64,000 bases of DNA from an uncultured Oleiphilus sp. (GCA_913020045.1 CAJWBE010000007.1:1-64000), one strand, 5' to 3'; positions 38,501 through 47,733 are shown, counted from the stretch's first letter. Program-made: numbers and translations. Notes: a model not told the origin generated them from the sequence alone.

Positions 38501-38680
38501 ATGGCAGTTCAGAAAAGTAAAAAGACTCGTTCACGTCGTGGTATGCGTCGCTCTCATGATGCATTGACTGGTGCAACGTTGTCAGTAGATCCAACAACGG
38601 GTGAAACGCATCGTCGTCACCATGTTACTGCTGACGGTTTTTACCGTGGCAAGAAAGTGATCGAAGGCGCAGAAGACTAG
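38501..38680 (+). CDS. rpmF: 50S ribosomal protein L32
   Basis: The 59-residue basic protein begins [20 protein letters not shown] and contains the [17 protein letters not shown] segment typical of L32. An AGGAG ribosome-binding site lies 7 nt upstream. It sits between yceD and plsX (17 nt to plsX), the conserved order that couples ribosome and lipid synthesis. It lacks the zinc-binding cysteines seen in some L32 proteins. Confidence 0.97.
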   Translation: MAVQKSKKTRSRRGMRRSHDALTGATLSVDPTTGETHRRHHVTADGFYRGKKVIEGAED

Positions 38681-38697
38681 TCTTCTGAATTAGCCTT

Positions 38698-39708
38698 ATG
38701 TCTGCAGAGGTCACTATTGCGATAGATGCAATGAGTGGTGACGAGGGCCCTGATGTCGTCGTACCTGCAGGCATTGACTATCTCAATAAAAATGAAGCCT
38801 CGAAACTTATTCTGGTCGGTGATCAGAGTGGTTTGGAGGCTTTGTTGTGTCAGCATGCTTCTCATCCCCGTTTAAGTATTGAGCACGCCGAGTCAGTGGT
38901 GACTATGGCTGATCGTCCTTCCTTTGCTCTGCGCAATAAATCAGATTCGTCCATGGCTGTTGCTCTACGACTCGTAGCTGAAGGTAAAGCAGATGCCTGT
39001 GTGAGCGCTGGTAATACCGGAGCCTTGATGGCAATGGGTCGTTCGATTTTGAAAATGTATCCGGGTATCGACCGTCCAGCGATTACCAAGCTGTTTCCGT
39101 CTCAGGGCGGCGGTACGTTTGTTTTGGATCTAGGTGCTAACGTCGACAGCACAGCAGAGCATTTGTTGCAATTTGCGTTGATGGGGCAGTTGCTCGCTAA
39201 GGTGATCAAAGGTGTCGAAGAGCCCCGCGTTGCATTGTTGAATGTGGGCGGTGAAGCGATAAAGGGAAATGTTCAGGTTCGCTTGGCTGCATCGTTAATT
39301 AAGGAGTGCCCCGCGATTAATTATGTCGGTTTCGCAGAAGGGGGTGACATCTTTAGAGCGAAAGCCGATGTTTTGGTTTGTGATGGCTTTGTTGGCAATG
39401 TAGCGTTAAAAAGTGCAGAAGGCGCTTCTCGTATATTGCTCGAAGCAATGCGGGACTTCTTTTCCAGTAGTTGGTACCGAAAGCTACTTGGGCGCTTGAT
39501 GTTGCCGCTTCTTAAGCCAGCCTTCAAGCAGCTTGATCCGGATAATCATAACGGCGCTATATTCTTGGGTTTGCAGGGTGTGCTGGTGAAGAGCCACGGT
39601 AATGCGTCGGTTGAAGCGTTTGGTCGAGCGATAGATATTGCAGGGCAAGAGGCTCGTGCGGACTTGGTGGCATTAATTAATGAGCACCTTGATGAGGTCT
39701 TGCTCTAG
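38698..39708 (+). CDS. plsX: Phosphate acyltransferase PlsX
   Basis: The 336-residue enzyme makes acyl-phosphate from acyl-ACP, feeding PlsY in phospholipid synthesis. Landmarks are IAIDAMSGDEGPDVVV at the start, VSAGNTGALMA, ALLNVGGEAIKGN and VLVCDGFVGNVALK. Length matches the family (about 340). It follows rpmF after 17 nt and is followed directly by fabD with no fabH between, as in pseudomonads. Confidence 0.97.
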   Translation: MSAEVTIAIDAMSGDEGPDVVVPAGIDYLNKNEASKLILVGDQSGLEALLCQHASHPRLSIEHAESVVTMADRPSFALRNKSDSSMAVALRLVAEGKADACVSAGNTGALMAMGRSILKMYPGIDRPAITKLFPSQGGGTFVLDLGANVDSTAEHLLQFALMGQLLAKVIKGVEEPRVALLNVGGEAIKGNVQVRLAASLIKECPAINYVGFAEGGDIFRAKADVLVCDGFVGNVALKSAEGASRILLEAMRDFFSSSWYRKLLGRLMLPLLKPAFKQLDPDNHNGAIFLGLQGVLVKSHGNASVEAFGRAIDIAGQEARADLVALINEHLDEVLL

Positions 39709-39756
39709 GATTGTTTTGAGCGTGACAGTGCGCTTGTTGGGTGAAAAGGTGTCAGT

Positions 39757-40692
39757 ATGAAAAGTGTGTTTATGTTCCCTGGACAAGGCTCGCAAAGTAT
39801 CGGCATGATGGCCACTTTGCTTGAGCAGTATAGTGTTGCGCGAGACGTTTTTGAGGAAGCGTCGACGGCGATTGGGCAAGACTTCGTTGCCATCGCGGCA
39901 GCTGGGCCTGAAGAGTTAATTAACAGCACAGCAATTACGCAACCGATTGTTCTCACGGCCAGCGTGGCAATGTGGCGCGTTTGGTGTGCGGAAAGTGAGA
40001 TGCGGCCTGACTTTATGTGTGGCCACAGTTTGGGCGAGTACACGGCACTGGTTGCGAGCGGCGTGTTGGGATTTGAAGAAGCCGTAAAGCTTGTGCATTT
40101 GCGTGGGCAGCTCATGCAAAATGCGGTTCCGCATGGCGAAGGGGCTATGGCTGCATTACTTGGTCTTGACGATGAAAAGGTCGTTGCGGTCTGTGAGCAG
40201 GCAGCTCAAGGTGAGGTCGTTGCCGCTGCTAACTTTAATGCACCGGGTCAGGTGGTGATTTCCGGCTCAATGGCCGCCTTGGAAAGAGCGATTGCTTTAT
40301 CCAAAGAAGCAGGCGCTCGGAGAGCGGCTATGCTGCCAGTTAGCGTGCCTTGCCATTGTAGTTTATTAGAGCCGGCAGGGCAGGCATTGGCTGATGCGAT
40401 GGCTGACCTAACTTTCAATGAGCCTGCGATACCGGTTATGCAGAATTTTACGGCAGAGATTCCTAGCAACGTAGATCAACTGAAATCTAGCTTGTTGAGT
40501 CACCTGCATCAGCCTGTACGCTGGGCTCAATCGATCAAAAATCTTGCCGCGATGGATGCTCAGCTGTTTGTTGAATGCGGGCCGGGTAAGGTGTTGTCTG
40601 GATTGAATAAGCGGATTGTTCGAGATGTGACAACCGTTAATATGAGTGATGAGCAAACGATGTCGGCAGTGAAGGGTTCGTTTGGCGCCTAG
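39757..40692 (+). CDS. fabD: Malonyl-CoA:ACP transacylase FabD
   Basis: The 311-residue enzyme transfers malonyl groups to ACP. The nucleophile is Ser91 in CGHSLGEYTAL, with His200 in SVPCHCSLL completing the dyad; FMFPGQGSQ at the N-terminus and ECGPGKVLSGL near the end are typical. It lies 48 nt after plsX in the fatty-acid operon. Confidence 0.97.
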   Translation: MKSVFMFPGQGSQSIGMMATLLEQYSVARDVFEEASTAIGQDFVAIAAAGPEELINSTAITQPIVLTASVAMWRVWCAESEMRPDFMCGHSLGEYTALVASGVLGFEEAVKLVHLRGQLMQNAVPHGEGAMAALLGLDDEKVVAVCEQAAQGEVVAAANFNAPGQVVISGSMAALERAIALSKEAGARRAAMLPVSVPCHCSLLEPAGQALADAMADLTFNEPAIPVMQNFTAEIPSNVDQLKSSLLSHLHQPVRWAQSIKNLAAMDAQLFVECGPGKVLSGLNKRIVRDVTTVNMSDEQTMSAVKGSFGA

Positions 40693-40754
40693 CTTACTTG
40701 TCGTATCTAATGATTGGTTTCAATCATAAATAGAATGTTTTAAGGGAATTACAG

Positions 40755-41501
40755 ATGGCAGCAGAGAAAAAAGTTGCGCTGGTGACAGGCGCTAGTCGAG
40801 GTATCGGTAAAGCGATAGCTAAGGCCTTGGCAATGGATGAGTCATTTATTGTGATTGGGACTGCCACGTCGGCAGACGGAGCGTCCTCTATTTCTCACTA
40901 TTTTTCTAAATGGGGCTTGGAAGGCGACGGTATTATTATGGACGTGTCTGACCCTGAATCCGTCGATGCGGGCGTTAAGCAAGTGACTCAAGCCTACGGC
41001 GCACCGTTAGTCTTGGTTAACAATGCGGGGATCACGCGAGATGGTTTGATGTTGCGGATGTCTGAGGACGACTGGGGCGATGTAATTAACACTAATCTCA
41101 ACTCGGTCTATCGTGTCTCGAAGGCTGTCTTGAGGGGCATGACCAAGGCCCGTTGGGGCCGAATTGTAAATGTGAGCTCGGTTGTCGCGAATATGGGCAA
41201 TGCGGGGCAGGCAAATTACTGCGCCTCCAAAGCTGGAATAGAGGGTTTCACTCGTTCGCTAGCGAAAGAAATTAGTGGTCGAAATATCACGATTAACAGT
41301 GTTGCGCCTGGTTTTATTGAAACGGATATGACGGATGAATTGCCGGATTCAACTAAGGCTGCGATGCTGTCAACCGTACCCATGGCGCGCTTAGGCAAGC
41401 CGGAAGAGGTCGCGTCTGCGGTGGCATTTTTGGTTTCACAGCAGGCGAGCTATATTACCGGCGAGACCTTGCATGTGAATGGCGGCATGTACATGTCGTG
41501 A
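40755..41501 (+). CDS. fabG: 3-oxoacyl-ACP reductase FabG
   Basis: The 248-residue short-chain dehydrogenase reduces 3-oxoacyl-ACP with NADPH. The cofactor loop TGASRGIGKA, the NNAG motif, and the catalytic Ser142, Tyr155 and Lys159 (NYCASKAG) are all present. An AGGGAA ribosome-binding site precedes the ATG. It is placed between fabD and acpP. Confidence 0.97.
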   Translation: MAAEKKVALVTGASRGIGKAIAKALAMDESFIVIGTATSADGASSISHYFSKWGLEGDGIIMDVSDPESVDAGVKQVTQAYGAPLVLVNNAGITRDGLMLRMSEDDWGDVINTNLNSVYRVSKAVLRGMTKARWGRIVNVSSVVANMGNAGQANYCASKAGIEGFTRSLAKEISGRNITINSVAPGFIETDMTDELPDSTKAAMLSTVPMARLGKPEEVASAVAFLVSQQASYITGETLHVNGGMYMS

Positions 41502-41542
41502 GTCGATAGAAATCGACATATTTTGAAGTGTTTAATTGCATC

Positions 41543-41571
41543 TTGTCTCGTGCTGAGGATTCCACTAGACT
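41543..41571 (+). promoter_or_regulatory. Possible separate promoter of acpP
   Basis: TTGTCT (41543-41548), a 17-bp spacer and TAGACT (41566-41571) sit in the 130-nt fabG-acpP gap, giving a leader of about 54 nt. Both boxes match the consensus only 4 of 6. acpP usually needs more transcript than its neighbours, which fits. Confidence 0.4.
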
Positions 41572-41631
41572 ACTGCGCCATAGAGTACTTATTCGAAAAA
41601 AAGTGCTTAAATGATATCAAGTGAGGAAACT

Positions 41632-41865
41632 ATGAGTACTGTAGAAGAACGTGTTAAGAAGATTGTATGTGAGCAGCTGGGTGTTAAAGATTCTGAGGTT
41701 CAAAATACTTCTTCTTTCGTTGAAGACCTGGGTGCAGACTCTCTTGATACGGTAGAGCTAGTAATGGCTTTGGAAGAGGAATTTGAAACTGAGATTCCTG
41801 ATGAAGAGGCAGAAAAGCTTTCTACAGTGCAGGAAGCGATCGACTACATTATTGCCAATCAGTAA
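41632..41865 (+). CDS. acpP: Acyl carrier protein
   Basis: The frame is open from 41611, but the ATG at 41632 has a GAGGAA site and gives the standard [12 protein letters not shown] start and 77 residues. Ser37 in [10 protein letters not shown] carries the 4'-phosphopantetheine arm. The protein is highly acidic, as usual. It is followed at once by an intrinsic terminator, making this the end of one transcript, and then by fabF. Confidence 0.97.
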   Translation: MSTVEERVKKIVCEQLGVKDSEVQNTSSFVEDLGADSLDTVELVMALEEEFETEIPDEEAEKLSTVQEAIDYIIANQ

Positions 41866-41883
41866 GTCGTTCTCGAAATTTTT

Positions 41884-41920
41884 AAAACCGTCCTAAGTGT
41901 TAGCTTTGGGCGGTTTTTTT
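41884..41920 (+). terminator. Intrinsic terminator after acpP
   Basis: AAAACCG-x-CC pairs with GG-x-CGGTTTT around a 14-nt loop and is followed by T7. It lies 19 nt past the acpP stop. fabF would need read-through or its own promoter. Confidence 0.85.
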
Positions 41921-41992
41921 GTATAACGATATCGACTATGTCGACAGTTCAGTTCAAACTATTTACCAATAGATTCTAAAGAGAGACACACA

Positions 41993-43237
41993 ATGTCTAA
42001 AAGGCGCGTAGTAGTGACAGGCTTGGGAATGTTGTCGCCTCTGGGGAATACGGTTGAGGACAGCTGGCAAGGATTGATCGCTGGTAAAAGTGGTATCGGT
42101 GAGATCACCCGATTTGATACCGAAGGCCTGAGTGTAAAAATTGGCGGTGCGCTGAAAGACTTGGATATTGAGGCGTACATAGACCGAAAAGATGCCAGGC
42201 GAATGGATGCGTTCATGCAATATGGCATTATCGCAGCAATGCAGGCGGTTCAAGATGCTGACATTGAGAGTCTTACACCCGAGCAAAAGATTCGCACCGG
42301 TGTTGCAATGGGCTCAGGAATTGGCGGTATCGAAACGATCGAAGCCGCTCGGGATACGTATACTAAGTCTGGCCCACGCAGAGTGTCTCCCTTCTTTGTT
42401 CCTAGTGCCATTATTAATATGATCTCTGGAAACGTTGCGATTAAATATGGGTTTAAAGGGCCGAATATCGCACTGGTGACTGCCTGTACGACGGGGACTC
42501 ATAATATTGGCTATGCGGCCCGTACCATCGCCTATGGTGATGCTGATGTCATGGTCTGTGGTGGCGCGGAGATGGCGACATCTCCTATTGCGATGGCAGG
42601 CTTTGCCAACGCGAAAGCGCTCTCAACACGCAATGATGAACCGGCTAAAGCCAGTCGCCCTTGGGATGAAGCCAGAGATGGTTTTGTCTTATCAGACGGC
42701 GCAGGCGCGCTCGTTCTTGAAGATTACGAGCATGCGAAAGCGCGTGGCGCCAGTATTTATGCTGAGGTAACGGGATTTGGTATGAGTGATGACGCATTCC
42801 ATATTACCTCGCCAATTGAGGATGGTTCTGGGGCACGCACGTCTATGGAAAATGCCCTTAACGATGCGGGAATAAGTCCTGGTGTGGTCGACTACATCAA
42901 CGCTCATGGCACGTCTACGCCACTTGGTGATATTGCAGAGTGTAAGGCGATTAAGTCTTTGTTTGGCGAGCAGGCTGAACAGCTTCTGGTTAGTTCTTCC
43001 AAGTCCTCGATTGGGCATCTACTCGGCGCAGCAGGCGCGGTTGAGGCAATTTTTTCCGTGTTAGCGATTCGGGATAATATTGCTCCGCCGACACTAAACC
43101 TCGACAACCCAAGTGAAGGCTGCGACCTAGACTTTGTTCCGCATACGGCGCGATCGGCCACGATTAATACGACGCTATCCAACTCATTTGGTTTTGGTGG
43201 AACAAACGCGACGTTAATTTTCTCCTCGGTGGAATAA
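41993..43237 (+). CDS. fabF: 3-oxoacyl-ACP synthase II FabF
   Basis: The 414-residue condensing enzyme elongates acyl-ACP with malonyl-ACP. The catalytic triad is Cys165 (VTACTTGTH), His305 ([11 protein letters not shown]) and His342 ([14 protein letters not shown]); the C-terminal [10 protein letters not shown] is typical. It follows acpP behind a terminator and is 4 nt from pabC, which suggests a fabF-pabC-mltG-tmk transcript. Confidence 0.97.
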   Translation: MSKRRVVVTGLGMLSPLGNTVEDSWQGLIAGKSGIGEITRFDTEGLSVKIGGALKDLDIEAYIDRKDARRMDAFMQYGIIAAMQAVQDADIESLTPEQKIRTGVAMGSGIGGIETIEAARDTYTKSGPRRVSPFFVPSAIINMISGNVAIKYGFKGPNIALVTACTTGTHNIGYAARTIAYGDADVMVCGGAEMATSPIAMAGFANAKALSTRNDEPAKASRPWDEARDGFVLSDGAGALVLEDYEHAKARGASIYAEVTGFGMSDDAFHITSPIEDGSGARTSMENALNDAGISPGVVDYINAHGTSTPLGDIAECKAIKSLFGEQAEQLLVSSSKSSIGHLLGAAGAVEAIFSVLAIRDNIAPPTLNLDNPSEGCDLDFVPHTARSATINTTLSNSFGFGGTNATLIFSSVE

Positions 43238-43241
43238 ACCC

Positions 43242-44090
43242 GTGCATAAACAAGCCCATACAACCTTGGTGAATGGTGTAGAAACGTCGGCGTTAAGCAT
43301 CGCTGACAGGGGGCTGGCGTATGGCGATGGTTTGTTTGAAACCATGCGGGTCGTCAATGGCTCCGTGCCTTTGCTCGACTATCATCTTGAGCGTTTTGCG
43401 AATGGGGTAGAACGTCTTTCTTTCGGGCAGCGCAAACCTTCATGTAAACGCTTCAAAGAGACGTTGAACGAAGCGCTATCAGAGGTATCGGGTGATGCCT
43501 TGGTTAAAATTATCGTGACGCGCGGAGTGGGTGGCAGAGGATATACGCCCCCAGCGCATGCCGATCTATGCTTTATTGCTCAGGTCTTTGATGATGTCGA
43601 CCGGCCTGCGTTTAGTCAGAGTCGCGGTATGAGTGTGATTGAATGTCAGCACCGTCTTGCTCATCAGCCTTTTTTGGCCGGAATCAAACACCTCAATCGA
43701 CTAGAGCAGGTCATATTGTCAGCTGAGCTAAAAGGGCATTCTGAGGGATTAGTGTTCGATTATGCTGATCAGTTAGTTGAGGGCACAAAAAGCAATATTC
43801 TGTTGTTTGAAGCGGGTCGAGTCGTTACGCCTAAGCTCGATCAGTGTGGTGTTCGGGGAACGCTGCGGGATTTTTTAATGGACTCTAGCGAAGCGTTGGG
43901 CTTTAGCGTTGAAGAGGACATTGTGTCGCGAAGCCGTTATCACGAGGCGAACGCCATCGCCTTTGTTAGCAGTGTGATGGGTATCCGTCCGATAAAGTCG
44001 GTTCATCGTGACGGATTCAAACATGACTATGGTAGTGATTCTCGAATAATGGATATTCATTCATTACTCAAACATAAGCTCTTCTATTAA
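43242..44090 (+). CDS. pabC: Aminodeoxychorismate lyase PabC
   Basis: The 282-residue PLP class IV enzyme releases p-aminobenzoate and pyruvate for folate synthesis. It has RGLAYGDGLFETMRV, the PLP Lys149 in AGIKHLNRLEQ, and EGTKSNILLF. It starts with GTG, 4 nt after the fabF stop. The fabF-pabC-mltG-tmk order is common in gammaproteobacteria. Confidence 0.95.
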   Translation: MHKQAHTTLVNGVETSALSIADRGLAYGDGLFETMRVVNGSVPLLDYHLERFANGVERLSFGQRKPSCKRFKETLNEALSEVSGDALVKIIVTRGVGGRGYTPPAHADLCFIAQVFDDVDRPAFSQSRGMSVIECQHRLAHQPFLAGIKHLNRLEQVILSAELKGHSEGLVFDYADQLVEGTKSNILLFEAGRVVTPKLDQCGVRGTLRDFLMDSSEALGFSVEEDIVSRSRYHEANAIAFVSSVMGIRPIKSVHRDGFKHDYGSDSRIMDIHSLLKHKLFY

Positions 44091-44148
44091 TATTAAAAAC
44101 GGTATTCGGTAAGTCTCTAACAACAGATGGCAGTGGTTTTGCGCTTTT

Positions 44149-45204
44149 ATGATTAAACGAATTTTCACTCTCTTAACAGTGACCGCAGTGTTTATTTCAG
44201 CGGTGCTTTATGGCGGTTATCGTTGGACTATCGAGCAGCCGCTCAATATACCCGAGGCGGGTCGTTCGCTTGAGATTGAGCGCGGCGCAAGCGTCAATTC
44301 GATTCTCAACAAGCTAGAGAGCGAAGGCGTTATCCAGTCGGTTTGGCCAGCTAAGGTATATGTTCGCCAAAGTGACGTCGCGAAGAGTATCAAAGTAGGG
44401 GAGTTCTTTGTTCCTGCTGGCACTACCTTGCCAGAGTTGTTTGCCATTCTTATCTCTAATCAGCAGATTAAGCATAAAATCACACTAGTAGAGGGCACAA
44501 CGTTTTCCGAGGCGCGCGCAACGGTGGCTTTAAACACATTGTTAAGCCACAAGAACGAGAGTATCAGTGACCTTGAGCTATTCGAAAAGCTTAAAGCAGC
44601 GGCTAAAACAGACGCTTTCGGCGCAAAGCACCCAGAGGGAATGCTTTACCCTGACACTTATTATTTTCACAAAGGTGACAGTGGTTTCTCCGTTCTGCTT
44701 CGATCGCATGAACGCTTGATTGAAGTATTGCGTAAGGAATGGGAAGGTAAGGCGGAAGGATTGCCTTTCTCAACCCCGCTGGAAGCCTTAACGCTGGCGT
44801 CGATTGTTGAGAAGGAAACCGGAAAGCCTAGTGAGCGTGGTGAAATCGCGGGTGTATTTGCTCGGCGCTTAACGAAAGGGATGCGCCTACAAACCGACCC
44901 CACCGTTATATACGGCTTGGGTGAACGCTATGTGGGTAATATTACGCGCGCTCATCTAAAAGAGAAAACAGCTTATAACACCTATCGTATCAATGGCTTA
45001 CCGCCAACGCCTATTGCATTGGTTGGCAAAGAGGCGATTCATGCAGCCTTGCATCCTAAAGACGGTAAGACACTGTACTTTGTCGCAAAAGGTGACGGTT
45101 CGCATCAATTCTCAGAAACGATTTCACAGCATAACCAAGCGGTTAGAAAGTATCAGCTGAAGCGTCGAGACGACTATCGCTCACGGCATCAGGTTCCAAA
45201 CTAA
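44149..45204 (+). CDS. mltG: Endolytic peptidoglycan transglycosylase MltG
   Basis: The 351-residue protein is anchored by one N-terminal helix (about 5-24) with a periplasmic YceG domain. The catalytic Glu221 is in ASIVEKETGKPSERGEIAGVF, followed by QTDPTVIYGLG and YNTYRINGLPPTPI. MltG cuts nascent glycan strands and acts as a terminator of chain growth. An LysM-like subdomain occupies about residues 40-100. Confidence 0.96.
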   Translation: MIKRIFTLLTVTAVFISAVLYGGYRWTIEQPLNIPEAGRSLEIERGASVNSILNKLESEGVIQSVWPAKVYVRQSDVAKSIKVGEFFVPAGTTLPELFAILISNQQIKHKITLVEGTTFSEARATVALNTLLSHKNESISDLELFEKLKAAAKTDAFGAKHPEGMLYPDTYYFHKGDSGFSVLLRSHERLIEVLRKEWEGKAEGLPFSTPLEALTLASIVEKETGKPSERGEIAGVFARRLTKGMRLQTDPTVIYGLGERYVGNITRAHLKEKTAYNTYRINGLPPTPIALVGKEAIHAALHPKDGKTLYFVAKGDGSHQFSETISQHNQAVRKYQLKRRDDYRSRHQVPN

Positions 45205-45230
45205 GCTAAACAAATATAAGAGATATCATC

Positions 45231-45848
45231 TTGCAGCGCGGAAAATTTATTACAATTGAAGGTGGCGAAGGCGTCGGTAAGTCGACCAACATTGCGTACG
45301 TAAAATCTTTGCTCGAAGAGCAGGGCATTGATTGCATTGTTACACGAGAGCCGGGCGGTACGCCTTTGGCCGAAGAAATTCGAGACGTTTTATTGAAAAA
45401 TCGAGAAGAGCGTGTCGTCAGCGAGACCGAGTTATTGTTGATGTTCGCCGCGCGCGCGCAACACTTGTATCAGTTAATTCTGCCGGCCATTAACGAAGGG
45501 AAATGGGTTATTTCAGACCGTTTTACTGACGCGACTTATGCTTATCAAAGTGGCGGGCGTGGTGTTTCGGCTGACAAAGTTGCGTTGTTGGAGAAGTTTG
45601 TTCAGAAAGACTTCAAGCCCAATATCACCTTGCTGTTGGATGCGCCAGTTGAAGTCGGTATGACGCGTGCCCGCGAGCGCGGAAAGCTTGATCGTTTTGA
45701 AGAGGAGCGTTCGGCGTTTTTTAACAAGGTGCGTAAAAATTACCTTGAACGCGCAAAAGCTGAGCCGGAACGTTTCAAGATTATTGATGCGACGCAAAGC
45801 CTTGAACAGGTCCAGAATAATATTCGTCAGGTACTGACTTTAACCTAA
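45231..45848 (+). CDS. tmk: Thymidylate kinase
   Basis: The 205-residue kinase phosphorylates dTMP to dTDP. The P-loop EGGEGVGKST (10-19), the Mg/dTMP motif REPGGTPLAEE and the DRFTDATYAYQ segment are present, along with the E. coli-type LID (RARERGKLDRFE). It uses a TTG start supported by AAGAGA upstream and by family alignment. holB, which usually follows tmk, is absent; a copper-permease operon converges instead. Confidence 0.96.
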   Translation: MQRGKFITIEGGEGVGKSTNIAYVKSLLEEQGIDCIVTREPGGTPLAEEIRDVLLKNREERVVSETELLLMFAARAQHLYQLILPAINEGKWVISDRFTDATYAYQSGGRGVSADKVALLEKFVQKDFKPNITLLLDAPVEVGMTRARERGKLDRFEEERSAFFNKVRKNYLERAKAEPERFKIIDATQSLEQVQNNIRQVLTLT

Positions 45849-45863
45849 GAGCTACCATCGAAG

Positions 45864-45928
45864 CCCTGAAAGTACATGATTTAGCAAAGGAATAAACTAT
45901 TACTTAGCTAAGAAACAGACGTTCAGGG
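45864..45928. repeat. Nested inverted repeat between tmk and the permease gene
   Basis: CCCTGAA (45864-45870), a 10-nt gap and TTAGC (45881-45885) are mirrored by GCTAA (45907-45911), a 10-nt gap and TTCAGGG (45922-45928), around a 21-nt centre. CTTAGCTAAG is itself a palindrome. There is no T-run. It could be a transcript-end structure for the convergent genes or a binding site. Confidence 0.5.
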
Positions 45929-45978
45929 ACTTCTTATCGTAAAGGTTGCTCTGACGGGCTTTCACTGAGCTAAAGTGA

Positions 45979-47142
45979 TCAGCCCAAGCCATTTAATATC
46001 ATTGCAACGACAATGACTTGAGGCACGCAGAGCAAGGGCAAGAATAGCGCCGTTTTCCACGAATTAGTGGTTTCTTTGATTACCATCACTTCCGTGTAAT
46101 CGGTTGCAACCCCCGTCATTAAAAACGCGAAGCTATTGCCGGGCGCGTTCGCTCTATTCATTAAGTCGGCGGCAATAGGGGTTGACCCCTCGGAGCAGAC
46201 TTCAATGATCGTCGCAGCGATGAGTGTCGCTGCAAGCCCCAACATACTCGGCCCGAAATAGGTTTGGAAGTCTTCGAGCGATACAAAGCCACGAATAGCA
46301 GAAGCCAGCATGACGCCGAATAACAGCCATTTAATCACCATGCGAGAGCCGCTTAAGCCTGATTTTGCTATCGTGCTGAATAGCTTTCGGTCCCAAGATA
46401 CGCCTCTAAGCTGTTGCTTTGCCTCAGGCCAGAACTGAAAGCCTTCTGGTAGCTCTACCGCTAGGTTCGTAGCGGGTAGGGTGCCATTTTGTTCTAGACG
46501 GTCGAACATCCAGCCGGTGGTTAAGGCGAGTAGCATCGATATTCCAATAAATGCGAGGGTCCAGGGTAACCCAATGAGGGCGACCATAATGATGGTAAGC
46601 GACAAGGAGTTCCAAGGGCTGGCAATCAGAAATGCCATGACCTGCCCCAAACTGGCACCTTTTCGGCGCAACTCCATGCCCACGGCTAAAATCCCGTGGC
46701 TGCAAAGGTCGAGTAAAACACCGGCCAGCGTTGCTCGCCATAAACCTTTTATGGTTCCGCCTTTGCCTAACACTGAAATAACGAATTCACGCGGGACTTT
46801 GCTAAGCAAACCGACGAATGCGATGGCGAGCAATACACTCCACCACATGATATTCATTAGCTCTTGCACGCTATGTGCAATGACGCCATACCAGTTGCTA
46901 TGTGAGGTGCCGTATAGCGAGAGAAGGTAGAAAAAAGCCACCAACCCTAGGCTTCCCCAAAGTAGCCAGTCAAATCGGTTTGAGCTGCTTTCTGATGGGC
47001 AACAACTACTACTCGTGTCTTGGCTCGATTTAGCTTCGCAGCAGCTCGAGGGCGTGACCTCCTTCGGTGCGCAGCAAGCTGATTGTTTGCCTATGGCTGA
47101 GGTGGTGTCGTTACTCGGGTTATTCGCTTCTTTTTCACTCAT
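45979..47142 (-). CDS. SO_0444 family metal (Cu/Zn) efflux permease
   Basis: The 387-residue inner-membrane protein starts with a ~55-residue cytosolic tail with three Cys pairs (Cys23-24, 34-35, 47-48), a plausible soft-metal binding site. About eight membrane helices of the DUF318 permease type follow, with LCSHGILAVGMELRRKGASLG and CSEGSTPIAADLMNRA as the two conserved polar signatures (repeat halves). Related SO_0444 proteins are annotated as Cu/Zn efflux transporters. The ATG overlaps the stop of the CueR-type gene (ATGA), so expression follows that copper-responsive promoter. Confidence 0.88.
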   Translation of the reverse strand: MSEKEANNPSNDTTSAIGKQSACCAPKEVTPSSCCEAKSSQDTSSSCCPSESSSNRFDWLLWGSLGLVAFFYLLSLYGTSHSNWYGVIAHSVQELMNIMWWSVLLAIAFVGLLSKVPREFVISVLGKGGTIKGLWRATLAGVLLDLCSHGILAVGMELRRKGASLGQVMAFLIASPWNSLSLTIIMVALIGLPWTLAFIGISMLLALTTGWMFDRLEQNGTLPATNLAVELPEGFQFWPEAKQQLRGVSWDRKLFSTIAKSGLSGSRMVIKWLLFGVMLASAIRGFVSLEDFQTYFGPSMLGLAATLIAATIIEVCSEGSTPIAADLMNRANAPGNSFAFLMTGVATDYTEVMVIKETTNSWKTALFLPLLCVPQVIVVAMILNGLG

Positions 47143-47543
47143 AGAGACTTCACATTGGCTTCGCTAAGCTCGTCAAGAATGGCGCAGTGGGGTTCTTCGT
47201 TCGCTTGACACAAAGTGGCCAAATGCGTCAATTGCTCGTGCATCAGCTGCAGTTCAGATATTTGCTTGGCAACACGCTCGGCTTTTTCTAGCACTAAGTC
47301 TCTTACATGATGACTGTGTCGCGACGTATCTTCATGCAACGACAGCAATTGACGGCACTCTTCAATGTTGAAGCCTGATTGACGCGCTCGCTGTAAAAAG
47401 CGAAGGTTTTCAATATCATGTGCAGAGTAGTCACGATAACCGTTATCGGCTCGGCGGGCTGGCGCCAGCAGCTCGATTTGCTCATAGTATCGGATAGTCT
47501 TGCTGGTTAACCCGGCCTGTTTTGCCGCTTGCCCAATGTTCAT
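47139..47543 (-). CDS. MerR family Cu(I)-type regulator (CueR-like)
   Basis: The 134-residue protein begins MNIGQAAKQAGLTSKTIRYYEQIELL, a MerR winged helix, followed by a dimer coiled coil. The metal loop has two cysteines spaced C-x7-C (CQANEEPHC), as in CueR, and the Ser of the RHS motif at the start of the long helix matches the Ser77 that marks sensors of +1 ions (Cu, Ag, Au) rather than Cys for +2 ions. An AAGGAG site precedes the ATG. It autoregulates from a 19-bp-spacer promoter just upstream and is coupled to the permease. Confidence 0.92.
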   Translation of the reverse strand: MNIGQAAKQAGLTSKTIRYYEQIELLAPARRADNGYRDYSAHDIENLRFLQRARQSGFNIEECRQLLSLHEDTSRHSHHVRDLVLEKAERVAKQISELQLMHEQLTHLATLCQANEEPHCAILDELSEANVKSL

Positions 47544-47572
47544 GCTGACTCCTTATTATGTTATCTGAGTAA

Positions 47573-47603
47573 AGCATAAACCTTCTAGTAGCTATAAGGT
47601 CAA
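47573..47603 (-). promoter_or_regulatory. MerR/CueR-type promoter-operator with 19-bp spacer
   Basis: On the minus strand, TTGACC (47603-47598), exactly 19 bp, then TATGCT (47578-47573). The spacer holds the dyad ACCTTATAG-CTA-CTAGAAGGT (8 of 9 paired positions), closely like the CueR boxes of copA and cueO. The over-long spacer is the hallmark of MerR-activated promoters. The leader to the regulator ATG is about 23 nt. Confidence 0.9.
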
Positions 47604-47733
47604 GTGACTTTGTCCGAGCTTGCTTCGTCCCTTGGTGAGATTAGCCTGGTATGTCTCGGGCTGCAGGGCTTATATAAATTAGTGTATCGCTTAATCTATA
47701 CTAAAATTTAGTGTAAACAAGTTGTGGAAAAGA

